A stretch of 36,507 nt of DNA from assembly GCA_051877705.1 (NCBI GenBank), contig JBJEJD010000175.1:1-36507 (forward strand). The letters run 5' to 3'. Positions within the stretch are counted from its first letter, which is position 1, and each line of letters begins with the position of its first letter. Below are positions 8,590-16,536 of this stretch, piece by piece. The notes below the pieces were generated by a model. It worked only from the letters and a program-made list of their open reading frames with translations. It was not told the DNA's origin and searched no databases. The position numbers and the translations under genes were made by a program. The stretch is from Coprococcus_A sp051877705. Its GTDB lineage: Bacteria > Bacillota > Clostridia > Lachnospirales > Lachnospiraceae.

Positions 8590-9924
8590 ATGATACATTC
8601 AAGTTACTTTAAAGAATTCATCAGATATACTTTTTTAAATATACTCGGCATGCTGGCGCTGTCCTTCTATATACTGGCAGACACATTTTTTATTGCCCGG
8701 GGCATTGGCATCAACGGCCTGACTGCCCTGAATCTGGCTATTCCTGTTTACAGCCTGATTAATGGCTGCGGTCTGATGCTTGGAATGGGCGGTGCCATCA
8801 AATATGCTATTTATAAAAGCAGGAATAATACTTTCAGACAGAATGCCGTATTTACCAATGCAATCTATATGGCCGCCATCCCTGTGCTGATTTTTGTTCT
8901 GTGCGGAATATTCTTTCCCGGCGCCATTGCCCGTCTTCTTGGTGCAGACGCGGCCACCTGGGCCATGACCCGCACCTACCTGAGAGTGATTCTTCTGTTC
9001 TCACCGGCATTCATCCTGAGTAACATACTGAATGCCTTTGTGCGTAACGATGGCAATCCGAAACTGGCCATGCTGGCAACCACCACCGGCTGCCTGTCCA
9101 ATGTCCTCTTTGACTTTATTTTTATATTTCCACTGCAGATGGGTATACTGGGTGCCGTTCTGGCAACAGGCTTTGCTCCTGTCATCAATATGGTCATCCT
9201 GTCCGCTCATTTCAGAAAGGGAAAAAATCAATTTCATCTGATATCTTTAAAACCGGATCTGAAACTGACAGCTTCAACGGCTATGCTTGGTTTTCCATCT
9301 CTGATTACAGAGTTATCCTCCGGTATTGTTATTATTGTATTTAATTTCGTTATCCTGAATCTGCAAGGCAACACAGGCGTGGCAGCCTATGGCGTCATCG
9401 CCAATCTATCGCTGGTGGTCAGTTCCATTTTCACAGGCATAGCCCAGGGTATGCAGCCTCTGACCAGCCGTACCCACGGAAGCGGCGATTATACCGGTGT
9501 ACAAAAAGTACGGCATTATGCGCTCACGCTCATGCTTCTTCTGTCTGCCATTGTCTATCTGTTTGTTTTCATATTTGCAGATCCGATTACGGCAGCATTT
9601 AACAGCGAACACAGCAGTCAGCTTCAGCAAATTGCCACTGTCGGCCTGAAATTATATTTTGTCTCCACCCCATTTATGGGTTATAATATCATTATGGCAG
9701 TTTTCCTGGCCTCCACAGAAAGACCCGTTCCCGCACAGATCATCTCACTTTTGAGAGGACTGATCATTATTATTCCAATGACGATTCTGCTGTCCTCACT
9801 CCTGGGAATGACCGGTGTATGGCTATCCTGCCCGGCAGCAGAATGCCTTGTCGCCCTGATTGCCATGATAATACTGCTGACCCAGGTGCCCCACAGAAAG
9901 GATGAACGAACCGATGCCAGCTGA
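8590..9924 (+). CDS. MATE-family multidrug/toxin efflux transporter
   Basis: The 444-residue protein starts MIHSSYFKEFIRYTF and has about twelve hydrophobic helices arranged as two homologous halves, the size and plan of MATE exporters. Visible family features are the N-terminal SFYILADTFFIARGIGINGLTALNLAIPV segment and the second-half region GVAAYGVIANLS followed by GIAQGMQPL. It should exchange a cationic compound for Na+ or H+ in the cytoplasmic membrane. I chose this ATG because a GGAGA lies just upstream and the longer frame would read through the REPIN. The end overlaps the TetR gene by 23 bp, so the pair is co-transcribed and local repression of the transporter is likely. Confidence 0.92.
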   Translation: MIHSSYFKEFIRYTFLNILGMLALSFYILADTFFIARGIGINGLTALNLAIPVYSLINGCGLMLGMGGAIKYAIYKSRNNTFRQNAVFTNAIYMAAIPVLIFVLCGIFFPGAIARLLGADAATWAMTRTYLRVILLFSPAFILSNILNAFVRNDGNPKLAMLATTTGCLSNVLFDFIFIFPLQMGILGAVLATGFAPVINMVILSAHFRKGKNQFHLISLKPDLKLTASTAMLGFPSLITELSSGIVIIVFNFVILNLQGNTGVAAYGVIANLSLVVSSIFTGIAQGMQPLTSRTHGSGDYTGVQKVRHYALTLMLLLSAIVYLFVFIFADPITAAFNSEHSSQLQQIATVGLKLYFVSTPFMGYNIIMAVFLASTERPVPAQIISLLRGLIIIIPMTILLSSLLGMTGVWLSCPAAECLVALIAMIILLTQVPHRKDERTDAS

Positions 9925-10456
9925 TATGAAAGCTATGATTGCAGAAACCTTCCTCTCGCTGCTTCAGCGTAAAGATGTCGATAAAATTACAGTAAAGATA
10001 CTGGTAGAAGCCTGTCACATCTCCCGGCAGACCTTTTACTATCATTTTAAAGATATTGTTGATGTTATTGAATGGTGCATCAAAGCTTCAGCTGCACAGC
10101 TCCTGACAAATATTTACGAAGCAGACAGCCCGCAGGATGCCTGCAGAATCATTGTCGAATCCGCCATCAGAGATGACTCTCTGATCAGGAAACTTTTGCG
10201 TTCCCAGAAGCGTGAAGAAATAGAAAAATTTCTTTTTCCTGTTATGCGCCAGTACATGATGGCATTTGCCCGCCATGCCCGGCCCGATATAGATCTGTCC
10301 TACTCCGATCTTGAAGCCCTTCTGGATTTTTGCACCTTCGGCATGATCGGTATGGTTAAAATGGCCTGTCTGGACGGAAGGACCAACGTGGACCAGCTCT
10401 CCCGGCAGATTTATCTGATTATGTCCGGACAGATGATGTCCCAACATAATAAATGA
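9902..10456 (+). CDS. TetR/AcrR-family transcriptional regulator
   Basis: A 184-residue protein. The N-terminal helix-turn-helix (about residues 8-55) carries the family pattern KITVKILVEACHISRQTFYYHFKDI. The C-terminal three-quarters is helical and probably binds ligand. It overlaps the MATE gene by 23 bp with no separate promoter, the usual arrangement of a regulator in the operon of the pump it controls. Both TetR and DhaS/TetR_C-type annotations would be plausible. The effector is unknown. Confidence 0.9.
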   Translation: MNEPMPADMKAMIAETFLSLLQRKDVDKITVKILVEACHISRQTFYYHFKDIVDVIEWCIKASAAQLLTNIYEADSPQDACRIIVESAIRDDSLIRKLLRSQKREEIEKFLFPVMRQYMMAFARHARPDIDLSYSDLEALLDFCTFGMIGMVKMACLDGRTNVDQLSRQIYLIMSGQMMSQHNK

Positions 10457-10469
10457 ATACTACCAACAA

Positions 10470-10505
10470 AAGGGACTATCATTGTGATGGTCCCTTACAT
10501 TTTCA
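10470..10505 (+). terminator. Candidate terminator after the MATE-TetR operon
   Basis: AAGGGAC-TATCA and TGATG-GTCCCTT form a stem of about 12 bp with one mismatch and a short loop, 14 bp after the TetR stop. The following T-run is interrupted (ACATTTTCAG), so termination may be partial. Confidence 0.55.
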
Positions 10506-10616
10506 GATTTTTGTCAATACATTTTCTAAATATTGAGAATGGCTTTTGTTTGCTGAAACTGATATAAATAAAATAAAGAGCAAAACAGCTATTAAAATAA
10601 CAGGAAGGAGAATCCC

Positions 10617-11033
10617 ATGGAACAGGAAATTTTTGCAGCCAAACTCAACGAACTAAAAAAGCAACAGGATGAATTTATGGACTGTCTGAATCGTTTCCAG
10701 TCAGCGGACACAGATTCGATCGACCAATATCTCCGGCATCTGAACGATGAATATCAACAGAATACGGATTTTCTGGAAAACAGTATACATGAAGGCCGTT
10801 CTCCTGCCATCGTTGCTCTGTCAGAAGCACAGCTGACCTACTACAGACATATGAGAGATATCCTGAAAGACAGACTGCCCGAATGTATGGACAGCGGCAA
10901 CAAAGATCAGGATCTGGCCGAGGCTGTCTCCCTCTATGCCGAATATGCCATCGATTTTGCTTCTCAGGCAATCCGTCATGCATTGATGGTTTCCCTGAAA
11001 GCCATTGATCTTCAAAACAATACCATTTCATAG
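10617..11033 (+). CDS. Small helical protein of unknown function, partner of the FtsH-type protease
   Basis: 138 residues, predicted almost entirely alpha-helical and charged, with heptad-like stretches near the N-terminus (AAKLNELKKQQDEFMDCLNRF). There is no signal peptide, membrane segment or catalytic motif. The ATG follows AGGAAGGAG. It lies 14 bp upstream of the FtsH-type gene on the same strand, so the two are surely co-transcribed. A role as an adaptor, regulator or substrate of the protease is inference from position only. Confidence 0.8.
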   Translation: MEQEIFAAKLNELKKQQDEFMDCLNRFQSADTDSIDQYLRHLNDEYQQNTDFLENSIHEGRSPAIVALSEAQLTYYRHMRDILKDRLPECMDSGNKDQDLAEAVSLYAEYAIDFASQAIRHALMVSLKAIDLQNNTIS

Positions 11034-11047
11034 AAAGGAGTATACAC

Positions 11048-12862
11048 ATGAACGAAGTCAAAACGCCAAAGAAAAACTGGTTCTATTATTACACTATTGT
11101 CCTGCTGGTCATCTTTCTCTTCAATGTACTGGCCATGCCTCTGTTGAACCGCCGGAGTGTCCAGGAAGTTGATTACGGTACATTTATTACCATGACCAAC
11201 AATAAAGAGATCGGTCAGGTTCAGATTCAGGACAATCAGATCCTTTTTACAAACAAAGATAACTCACAGATTTACAAAACCGGCATCATGGATGACCCTG
11301 CCCGTACAGAGCGCCTTTATGCCTCTGGTGCAGAATTCTCCAGTGAGATCATTGAGGAAATGTCTCCTCTGCTGAGCATCTTCCTGACCTGGATATTACC
11401 AATGTTGATATTCATCGCTCTTGGCCAGTATATGTACAAAAAGATGCTTACTAAAATGGGTGGCGGCAAAGATTCCATGATGTTCGGCATGGGCAAGAGC
11501 AATGCCAAGATTTATGTTAAATCCTCCGAAGGCATCAAGTTCTCCGATGTGGCCGGCGAAGATGAGGCCAAGGAAAATCTGACAGAAATCGTCGATTACC
11601 TGCACAACCCTGCCAAATATAAAGATATCGGCGCCTCTATGCCAAAAGGTATCCTGCTCGTAGGACCTCCCGGAACGGGTAAAACCATGCTGGCCAAGGC
11701 CGTCGCAGGTGAAGCCAATGTTCCATTCTTCTCCATGTCCGGTTCTGAATTCGTGGAAATGTTCGTCGGCATGGGTGCATCCAAGGTCCGTGACCTGTTT
11801 AAGCAGGCCAAAGAGAAAGCTCCTTGTATCGTCTTCATCGACGAAATTGATGCCATCGGCAAAAAGCGTGATGGTCAGATCGGCGGCAACGACGAACGGG
11901 AGCAGACATTAAATCAGCTGCTGACAGAAATGGATGGTTTTGAAGGCAACACAGGCGTCATCATTCTGGCTGCCACTAACCGTCCGGAATCTCTGGACCC
12001 TGCTCTGACCCGTCCGGGCCGTTTCGACAGACGAGTTCCCGTTGAACTGCCGGATTTAAAGGGTCGTGAAGAAATTCTGAAGGTTCATGCCAAAAAAATC
12101 CGTATCGGTGACAATGTGGACTTCAATAAGATCGCCCGCATGGCTTCCGGTGCCTCCGGCGCTGAACTGGCCAATATCGTCAACGAAGCGGCTCTCCGTG
12201 CAGTCCGTGATGGACGTAAATTCGCTACCCAGTCCGACCTGGAAGAAAGTATTGAAGTTGTTATTGCCGGATACCAGAAGAAAAATGCCATTTTAACCAG
12301 CAAAGAAAAACTTATCGTTTCTTACCATGAAATCGGTCACGCCCTTGTAGCTGCGAAACAGACCAACTCTGCACCGGTTCAGAAGATTACCATTATTCCT
12401 CGAACCTCCGGTGCTCTGGGGTATACCATGCAGGTGGACGAAGGCAACCATTATCTCATGACCAAAGAAGAAATTGAAAATAAAATTGCTACCTTCACGG
12501 GCGGCCGTGCTGCTGAGGAAGTCATCTTCGGTTCCGTCACCACCGGCGCCTCCAACGATATCGAGCAGGCTACCCGTCTTGCCCGTGCCATGATTACCCG
12601 CTATGGTATGAGTGAGGACTTCGATATGGTAGCGTTGGAAACAGTCACCAATCAGTATCTGGGCGGCGACGCTTCTCTGGCCTGCTCCGCAGAGACCCAG
12701 ACAGAGATTGACCGTCAGGTAGTGGCACTGGTCAAAAAACAGCACGAAAAAGCCATCCAGATTCTTCTGGAAAACAGATCCAAACTGGATGAACTGGCAC
12801 AGTTCCTCTATGAAAAAGAAACCATCACAGGAGAAGAATTCATGGAAATCCTCAATGCATAG
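11048..12862 (+). CDS. ftsH: FtsH-type membrane-bound AAA+ zinc metalloprotease
   Basis: 604 residues with the full FtsH layout. Transmembrane helices lie at about 13-33 and 107-128 and flank a short extracytoplasmic domain. The AAA+ module has Walker A GPPGTGKT (206-213), Walker B IVFIDEID (261-268) and the second region of homology ATNRPESLDPALTRPGRFDRR. The zinc site is H427-E-I-G-H431; FtsH usually has HEAGH, so Ala is replaced by Ile but the metal ligands are kept. It should degrade membrane and soluble proteins using ATP. The C-terminus ends soon after the protease domain, without the long tail of some homologues. It may be a second, specialised FtsH rather than the housekeeping copy, which usually sits next to tilS/hpt. 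Confidence 0.93.
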   Translation: MNEVKTPKKNWFYYYTIVLLVIFLFNVLAMPLLNRRSVQEVDYGTFITMTNNKEIGQVQIQDNQILFTNKDNSQIYKTGIMDDPARTERLYASGAEFSSEIIEEMSPLLSIFLTWILPMLIFIALGQYMYKKMLTKMGGGKDSMMFGMGKSNAKIYVKSSEGIKFSDVAGEDEAKENLTEIVDYLHNPAKYKDIGASMPKGILLVGPPGTGKTMLAKAVAGEANVPFFSMSGSEFVEMFVGMGASKVRDLFKQAKEKAPCIVFIDEIDAIGKKRDGQIGGNDEREQTLNQLLTEMDGFEGNTGVIILAATNRPESLDPALTRPGRFDRRVPVELPDLKGREEILKVHAKKIRIGDNVDFNKIARMASGASGAELANIVNEAALRAVRDGRKFATQSDLEESIEVVIAGYQKKNAILTSKEKLIVSYHEIGHALVAAKQTNSAPVQKITIIPRTSGALGYTMQVDEGNHYLMTKEEIENKIATFTGGRAAEEVIFGSVTTGASNDIEQATRLARAMITRYGMSEDFDMVALETVTNQYLGGDASLACSAETQTEIDRQVVALVKKQHEKAIQILLENRSKLDELAQFLYEKETITGEEFMEILNA

Positions 12863-12869
12863 GGGGGAC

Positions 12870-13015
12870 GGAAATAAAAACAGAGCCTATAAATTGCTTT
12901 AAAACCTTATAAGGGGATACAAAAACTCCAGAAACATGCTCATCGCAAATCGTTTCTGGAGTTTTTGTATCCCCTTAAGGTTTTTCTCACTTTTCTGCGC
13001 TCTGTTTTTATTTCC
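12870..13015. repeat. Very long nested hairpin between convergent genes
   Basis: The outer 17-bp arms, 12870-12886 and 12999-13015, are perfect complements. The inner arms, 12901-12935 and 12952-12984, pair almost perfectly except for a 2-base bulge, including 25 uninterrupted base pairs. The inner loop is ATGCTCATCGCAAATC. T-rich tracts on both sides would allow bidirectional termination for the FtsH-type gene and the convergent ATPase gene, but the structure is far larger than an ordinary terminator. A second hairpin with a near-identical loop follows at 13039-13065. Confidence 0.85.
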
Positions 13016-13038
13016 TGTGTATTGGAGTACAGGAGAAT

Positions 13039-13065
13039 GGAACATGTTCATCGCAAATCGTTCCG
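13039..13065. repeat. Second small hairpin with the same loop
   Basis: GGAAC and GTTCC pair around ATGTTCATCGCAAATC, which differs by one base from the loop of the preceding long hairpin (ATGCTCATCGCAAATC). The closing pairs differ (GAAAC/GTTTC there), so pairing is kept while sequence changes. Confidence 0.6.
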
Positions 13066-13119
13066 CGGGAGTTCTTTCCGTCTGCTTCACTAGCTGCAAA
13101 ATTCTTCATGCACAGTTTC

Positions 13120-14097
13120 TTATTTATCCCAGGTAATTAGCTTCATGACCTTTTTGGCTGCCTTTAATACTTTAGGTGACAAATAGGCAGCAGGAAGTTT
13201 TTTCTTTGAATAACTCCAAACAGAATCATATTGCGTCCCCTCTATCAACAATTTAGTAAAAAATCTCTCCCAACTGACATATTTTTTACTGTCAATGTAA
13301 TCTTCAGGCTTCTGTAGTACAGATTCAACATTTATATGTGGAATAGCCCCAGACTCCAGTAATATCCACTCAAATGATTCGGGAGCGTAAAGTACAATCC
13401 CATTAAAGATTTTCAGATATTCATATACATCTCGCATCTCCGATCCAAATGCTGCACCATCAACCACAACTAAAGTTTTCTTGGTATTCTTTTCTCTTTC
13501 CGCTAAATACTTAATGATGTTGGATTTTCCATTTGCAGATATACATTTTATGCCTTTTTGATTTGCTAATTCCGAAAAAAATTCATATCCTGAATTAGAA
13601 TCTTCTGTAATTACAAATTGTGGATTCATGCCGTCACCATCTGATATTTCACCATACAAATGATATATTTCGTTATATTTTTGTTTTGTGTCATAAAATT
13701 TCCCAGATTTACGAATACCATATATTTCATTAATACTATACGGTAACATCGGCAGTTTTTCTCTGGTGGCGAGCACAAAATAATTATCCGACTCCTGCAC
13801 AAGTTCCGCAAATTTTTTGGAAAACAGGAATCGATTTCCCTCATCAATAAAAATAATACTTTTTGAAATATCTTTTAGTTGATGTTCCCAATCCTCATTA
13901 TCTAAAGTTCTGCAGGCACAATCACAGGAAACAAAAACTCCGCTGTCTGAACCATATCTCCTGTTTTCACGAATAAGGTCAATCAACACTGTCTTCCCTG
14001 AACCGCTGTCACCTGTAAAAATAGTAATATTCCTTTTTACAATAAAGTCATATTTTATCTTTTTTGTTTCAACAATTACTCTATGTGCGCCTTTCAT
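13120..14097 (-). CDS. P-loop ATPase of unknown function, partner of the DUF4869 protein
   Basis: 325 residues. An N-terminal P-loop domain has Walker A GDSGSGKT (29-36) and Walker B SIIFIDE (80-86), followed by TRE at the end of the next strand. The middle and C-terminal parts (about 150-325) contain a second alpha/beta region with KTLVVVDGAAFGSEM and match nothing I recognise; this may be a Toprim-like or receiver-like fold, but that is a guess. No membrane segment is visible. The start is 6 bp after the stop of the DUF4869 gene and is preceded by AGGAG. The tight pairing argues for a two-protein module. A defence, signalling or mobile-element role is possible, but nothing in the sequence proves it. 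Confidence 0.78.
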   Translation of the reverse strand: MKGAHRVIVETKKIKYDFIVKRNITIFTGDSGSGKTVLIDLIRENRRYGSDSGVFVSCDCACRTLDNEDWEHQLKDISKSIIFIDEGNRFLFSKKFAELVQESDNYFVLATREKLPMLPYSINEIYGIRKSGKFYDTKQKYNEIYHLYGEISDGDGMNPQFVITEDSNSGYEFFSELANQKGIKCISANGKSNIIKYLAEREKNTKKTLVVVDGAAFGSEMRDVYEYLKIFNGIVLYAPESFEWILLESGAIPHINVESVLQKPEDYIDSKKYVSWERFFTKLLIEGTQYDSVWSYSKKKLPAAYLSPKVLKAAKKVMKLITWDK

Positions 14098-14103
14098 TTC
14101 CTG

Positions 14104-14562
14104 TTACTCCTGTTTCATTGCATTCAAATACCTGCTGGCTATAGGAATCAGTTCCTTCATGGAATGTACAATCTCCCCACCATTTTTTATTTTTATATCA
14201 AATACAGTATCTTTCCCAAAACTCATCATATGTCTCAGATTAATTGTCAGATCTTTTTGCTTACCAATTTCCAGTATCCACTTTGCACAATTATCGCCAC
14301 AAGTAGATGCATTATAAATCTTATCCGGTTCATTCAGCATCAGCAACAAAGTCTTAACTCCTCCGGATAATCGTTCCGGTGCAATTTGCCCCAAAACAGG
14401 ACTTTGGATACACTGCCCGCTTAAAACATCGGAATCATCCACATCTTTGACAATCGCCTTTGCCAGGTCAGAATCAAACCATTCCGGCTCATAGGTATTT
14501 TTAAAATAAACATTTGTATTGTAAATACTATCTTCAGCATCGCCATAAATAACAGTAAGCAT
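14104..14562 (-). CDS. DUF4869-type protein
   Basis: 152 residues, recognised from memory as DUF4869 by the opening MLTVIYGD, YNTNVYFKNTYEPEWF, the block LSGQCIQSPVLGQIAPERLSGG and the cysteine motif STCGDNCAKW. The family has no assigned function and occurs mainly in gut Firmicutes. There is no signal peptide or membrane segment. It is the first gene of a two-gene operon with the P-loop ATPase downstream. A strong GGAGG precedes the ATG, and a minus-strand promoter lies about 40 bp upstream. Confidence 0.75.
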   Translation of the reverse strand: MLTVIYGDAEDSIYNTNVYFKNTYEPEWFDSDLAKAIVKDVDDSDVLSGQCIQSPVLGQIAPERLSGGVKTLLLMLNEPDKIYNASTCGDNCAKWILEIGKQKDLTINLRHMMSFGKDTVFDIKIKNGGEIVHSMKELIPIASRYLNAMKQE

Positions 14563-14601
14563 ATGACACCTCCAAAATATTATTGTACATCGGCACAGTA
14601 T

Positions 14602-14629
14602 ATTATAGCATGAAAAGCCTGCTGTGCAA
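14602..14629 (-). promoter_or_regulatory. Promoter for the DUF4869-ATPase pair
   Basis: On the minus strand, TTGCAC (14629-14624) and TATAAT (14607-14602) are separated by 16 bp. This gives a leader of about 35 nt before the DUF4869 start. Confidence 0.6.
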
Positions 14630-14669
14630 TGGCAGGTCTCTGTGCATACTAAGATTTCATTTTTCCTTT

Positions 14670-15719
14670 CTACATACCCAGTAAACTCTGGTCAAACGCA
14701 AACAATGCTTCATTGATCTCATAAATATTGTAGTTGCCTTTTTTAATAAAGTATTCGATGATAACATCGAATTTACTGCTGTGGGACAGAGCAAACCCCG
14801 CTTTCATCAGCATATCCTTCGCCTCTTCCAGATCCAGTTCCAGCGCAATGGCAAAGGCCAGCACCGTGGTCTTCTTCGGCTTATAATGAATATCACCTCG
14901 GATTTTTGAAAATAGTTTCCTGTCTATATTGGCCTTTTTATAGCACTGGGCATCTGTCATGCCCTTCTCATCGATTTTTCTCAGCAGCATCTGTGAAAAG
15001 CTTTCATCCAGCTGCCGAATGATATCATCCAGATCCCTGTTCCTGACAGGCTTCGCAGTATCAAGCTTCCTTGGCGTCTTCTGCACGTTTCTTTCTGCTG
15101 CAAATGGCTGCGCTGAATATTCTGCCTCTTCTTCGCAAATCATAGCCGTCTGCAACCGCCTGCTGAAATCGTCACTATGCGTCTCTACAGTCTCTACATA
15201 ATATTCATCAATATATTCTTCAATATCCTTCATCAGCTTTTTGCTGATCTGGAAACCGGCTCTGTCAAAGACGACGATGAATACATTCATATCATGATAC
15301 AAAATAAAGTCACTGATCACTTCCACAGCCACCTGCAGTGCCTCCTCCTTCGGATATCCATATATGCCCGAAGAAATCAACGGGAAAGCCACTGATTCAC
15401 ATTCATACTGCTCTGCCAGCTTCAGCGATTCCCGGTAACAGGATGTGAGCAGTTCCCTCTCTCCATGACGTCCGCCTCTCCAGATTGGACCCACCGTATG
15501 AATAACATAACGGCATGGCAGTCGGTAAGCGCCCGTAATCTTCGCCTGGCCTGTCCGGCAGCCGCCAAGCCCCCTGCATTCATCCAGAAGCTCCGGCCCT
15601 GCCGCGCGGTGGATGGCACCATCCACACCACCGCCGCCAAGCAAAGACGAATTCGCCGCATTGACGATCGCATCGCATTTCACCTTCGTAATATCATTCC
15701 TGATTATCTGTAATGGCAT
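14670..15719 (-). CDS. Macrodomain protein with a C-terminal helical domain
   Basis: 349 residues from the ATG that follows GGAGGGTGATAG; an in-frame ATG at 15734 lies upstream of that site. Residues 1-170 are a macrodomain of the MacroD/YmdB type, with NDITK near residues 8-12, NAAN (20-23), GGGGVDGAIHRAAG and the loop ISSGIYGYPKEEA. Such domains bind ADP-ribose and often remove it from proteins or hydrolyse O-acetyl-ADP-ribose. After a linker, residues about 225-349 form a helical domain with a helix-turn-helix feel (YKKANIDRKLFSKIRGD) that might bind nucleic acid or protein. The VWA gene lies 68 bp upstream on the same strand, suggesting a joint function in ADP-ribose signalling or stress. 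Confidence 0.88.
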   Translation of the reverse strand: MPLQIIRNDITKVKCDAIVNAANSSLLGGGGVDGAIHRAAGPELLDECRGLGGCRTGQAKITGAYRLPCRYVIHTVGPIWRGGRHGERELLTSCYRESLKLAEQYECESVAFPLISSGIYGYPKEEALQVAVEVISDFILYHDMNVFIVVFDRAGFQISKKLMKDIEEYIDEYYVETVETHSDDFSRRLQTAMICEEEAEYSAQPFAAERNVQKTPRKLDTAKPVRNRDLDDIIRQLDESFSQMLLRKIDEKGMTDAQCYKKANIDRKLFSKIRGDIHYKPKKTTVLAFAIALELDLEEAKDMLMKAGFALSHSSKFDVIIEYFIKKGNYNIYEINEALFAFDQSLLGM

Positions 15720-15787
15720 CCTATCACCCTCCATATCTGCCTCTTACAGATAGTGTACATCGATGAAAAAGATTTGTCCACGCAAGA

Positions 15788-16441
15788 TTATTCCGCTTTC
15801 TTCCTCTCATTGTAATCCTGATCCGCTTTTGCACGCCAGGACGCGCTCAGCGGTCTGGCGTTCCTTACCTGACTGACTGCCTCGGAAACCGCTTCATAAA
15901 CATTCTTCATTCCTATACTGTCCGCATGATAATTCACTGCATGCTGCTCATCGATACCAAAGCATGCTGCAGTCTCTGCAGCATCAATATTGGCTGCCAT
16001 GAAAATAAACTCCCAGCCGTACTTCTGCTTCTTCCGTTCAATCATTCTCTTCACCATCTCACTGCTGTAACGACGGCTGGCATTCTCCATGCCATCTGTC
16101 GTAATAACAAAGATTGTATGCGCCGGCACATCCTCCGGACGGGCGTATTTATGAATATTCCCTATATGGTGAATGGCACCGCCGATGGCATCCATCAATG
16201 CCGTACAGCCCCTGACTGTATAATCCTTCTCTGTCATGACCCCGATCTCCGACAGCTTCACTCTGTCATGGAGCACCTCACTGAAATTGTCAAATAAAAT
16301 GGTAGAAACATAAGCTTCCCCGTCCTGCTGCTTCTGTCTGTCAATCATGGCATTAAATCCGCCGATGGTATCACCCTCCAGTCCCCTCATGGAACCGCTT
16401 CTGTCAAGAATAAATACAAGTTCGGTTAAATCGTTCTTCAT
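15788..16441 (-). CDS. VWA-domain protein with complete MIDAS
   Basis: 217 residues forming a single von Willebrand factor A domain. The metal-ion-dependent adhesion site is intact: D13-R-S15-G-S17, T80 within RGCTALMDAIGGA, and D116 in ITTDGMEN. There is no signal peptide or membrane helix, so it is cytosolic. Its style resembles the TerF/TerY-type VWA proteins of stress and conflict systems, but no Ter genes are nearby. It precedes the macrodomain gene on the same strand and the two are probably co-transcribed. The binding partner is unknown. Confidence 0.88.
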   Translation of the reverse strand: MKNDLTELVFILDRSGSMRGLEGDTIGGFNAMIDRQKQQDGEAYVSTILFDNFSEVLHDRVKLSEIGVMTEKDYTVRGCTALMDAIGGAIHHIGNIHKYARPEDVPAHTIFVITTDGMENASRRYSSEMVKRMIERKKQKYGWEFIFMAANIDAAETAACFGIDEQHAVNYHADSIGMKNVYEAVSEAVSQVRNARPLSASWRAKADQDYNERKKAE

Positions 16442-16455
16442 ATTCTGAAACCTCC

Positions 16456-16536
16456 CGATAAAAATATGGCTGTATTTTTATTTACAGCCACATTTTACAG
16501 GATATTTCATTTTCTATGGTCGCTTCAAAAGCGACA
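16456..16536 (-). terminator. Terminator region after the nitrogenase-like/Hyp operon
   Basis: Two hairpins follow the aspA stop on the minus strand. The first is GTCGCTT-TTG-AAGCGAC. The second is GGCTGTA and TACAGCC around an AT-rich loop, followed by ATATTTTTATC. The second has the shape of an intrinsic terminator and separates aspA from the VWA gene. Confidence 0.6.

Noticed and set aside
12899..13136. Two short frames over the long hairpin
   Set aside because: Their sequence is explained by the inverted repeats; repeated RFAM.MF peptides are just the repeated loop.
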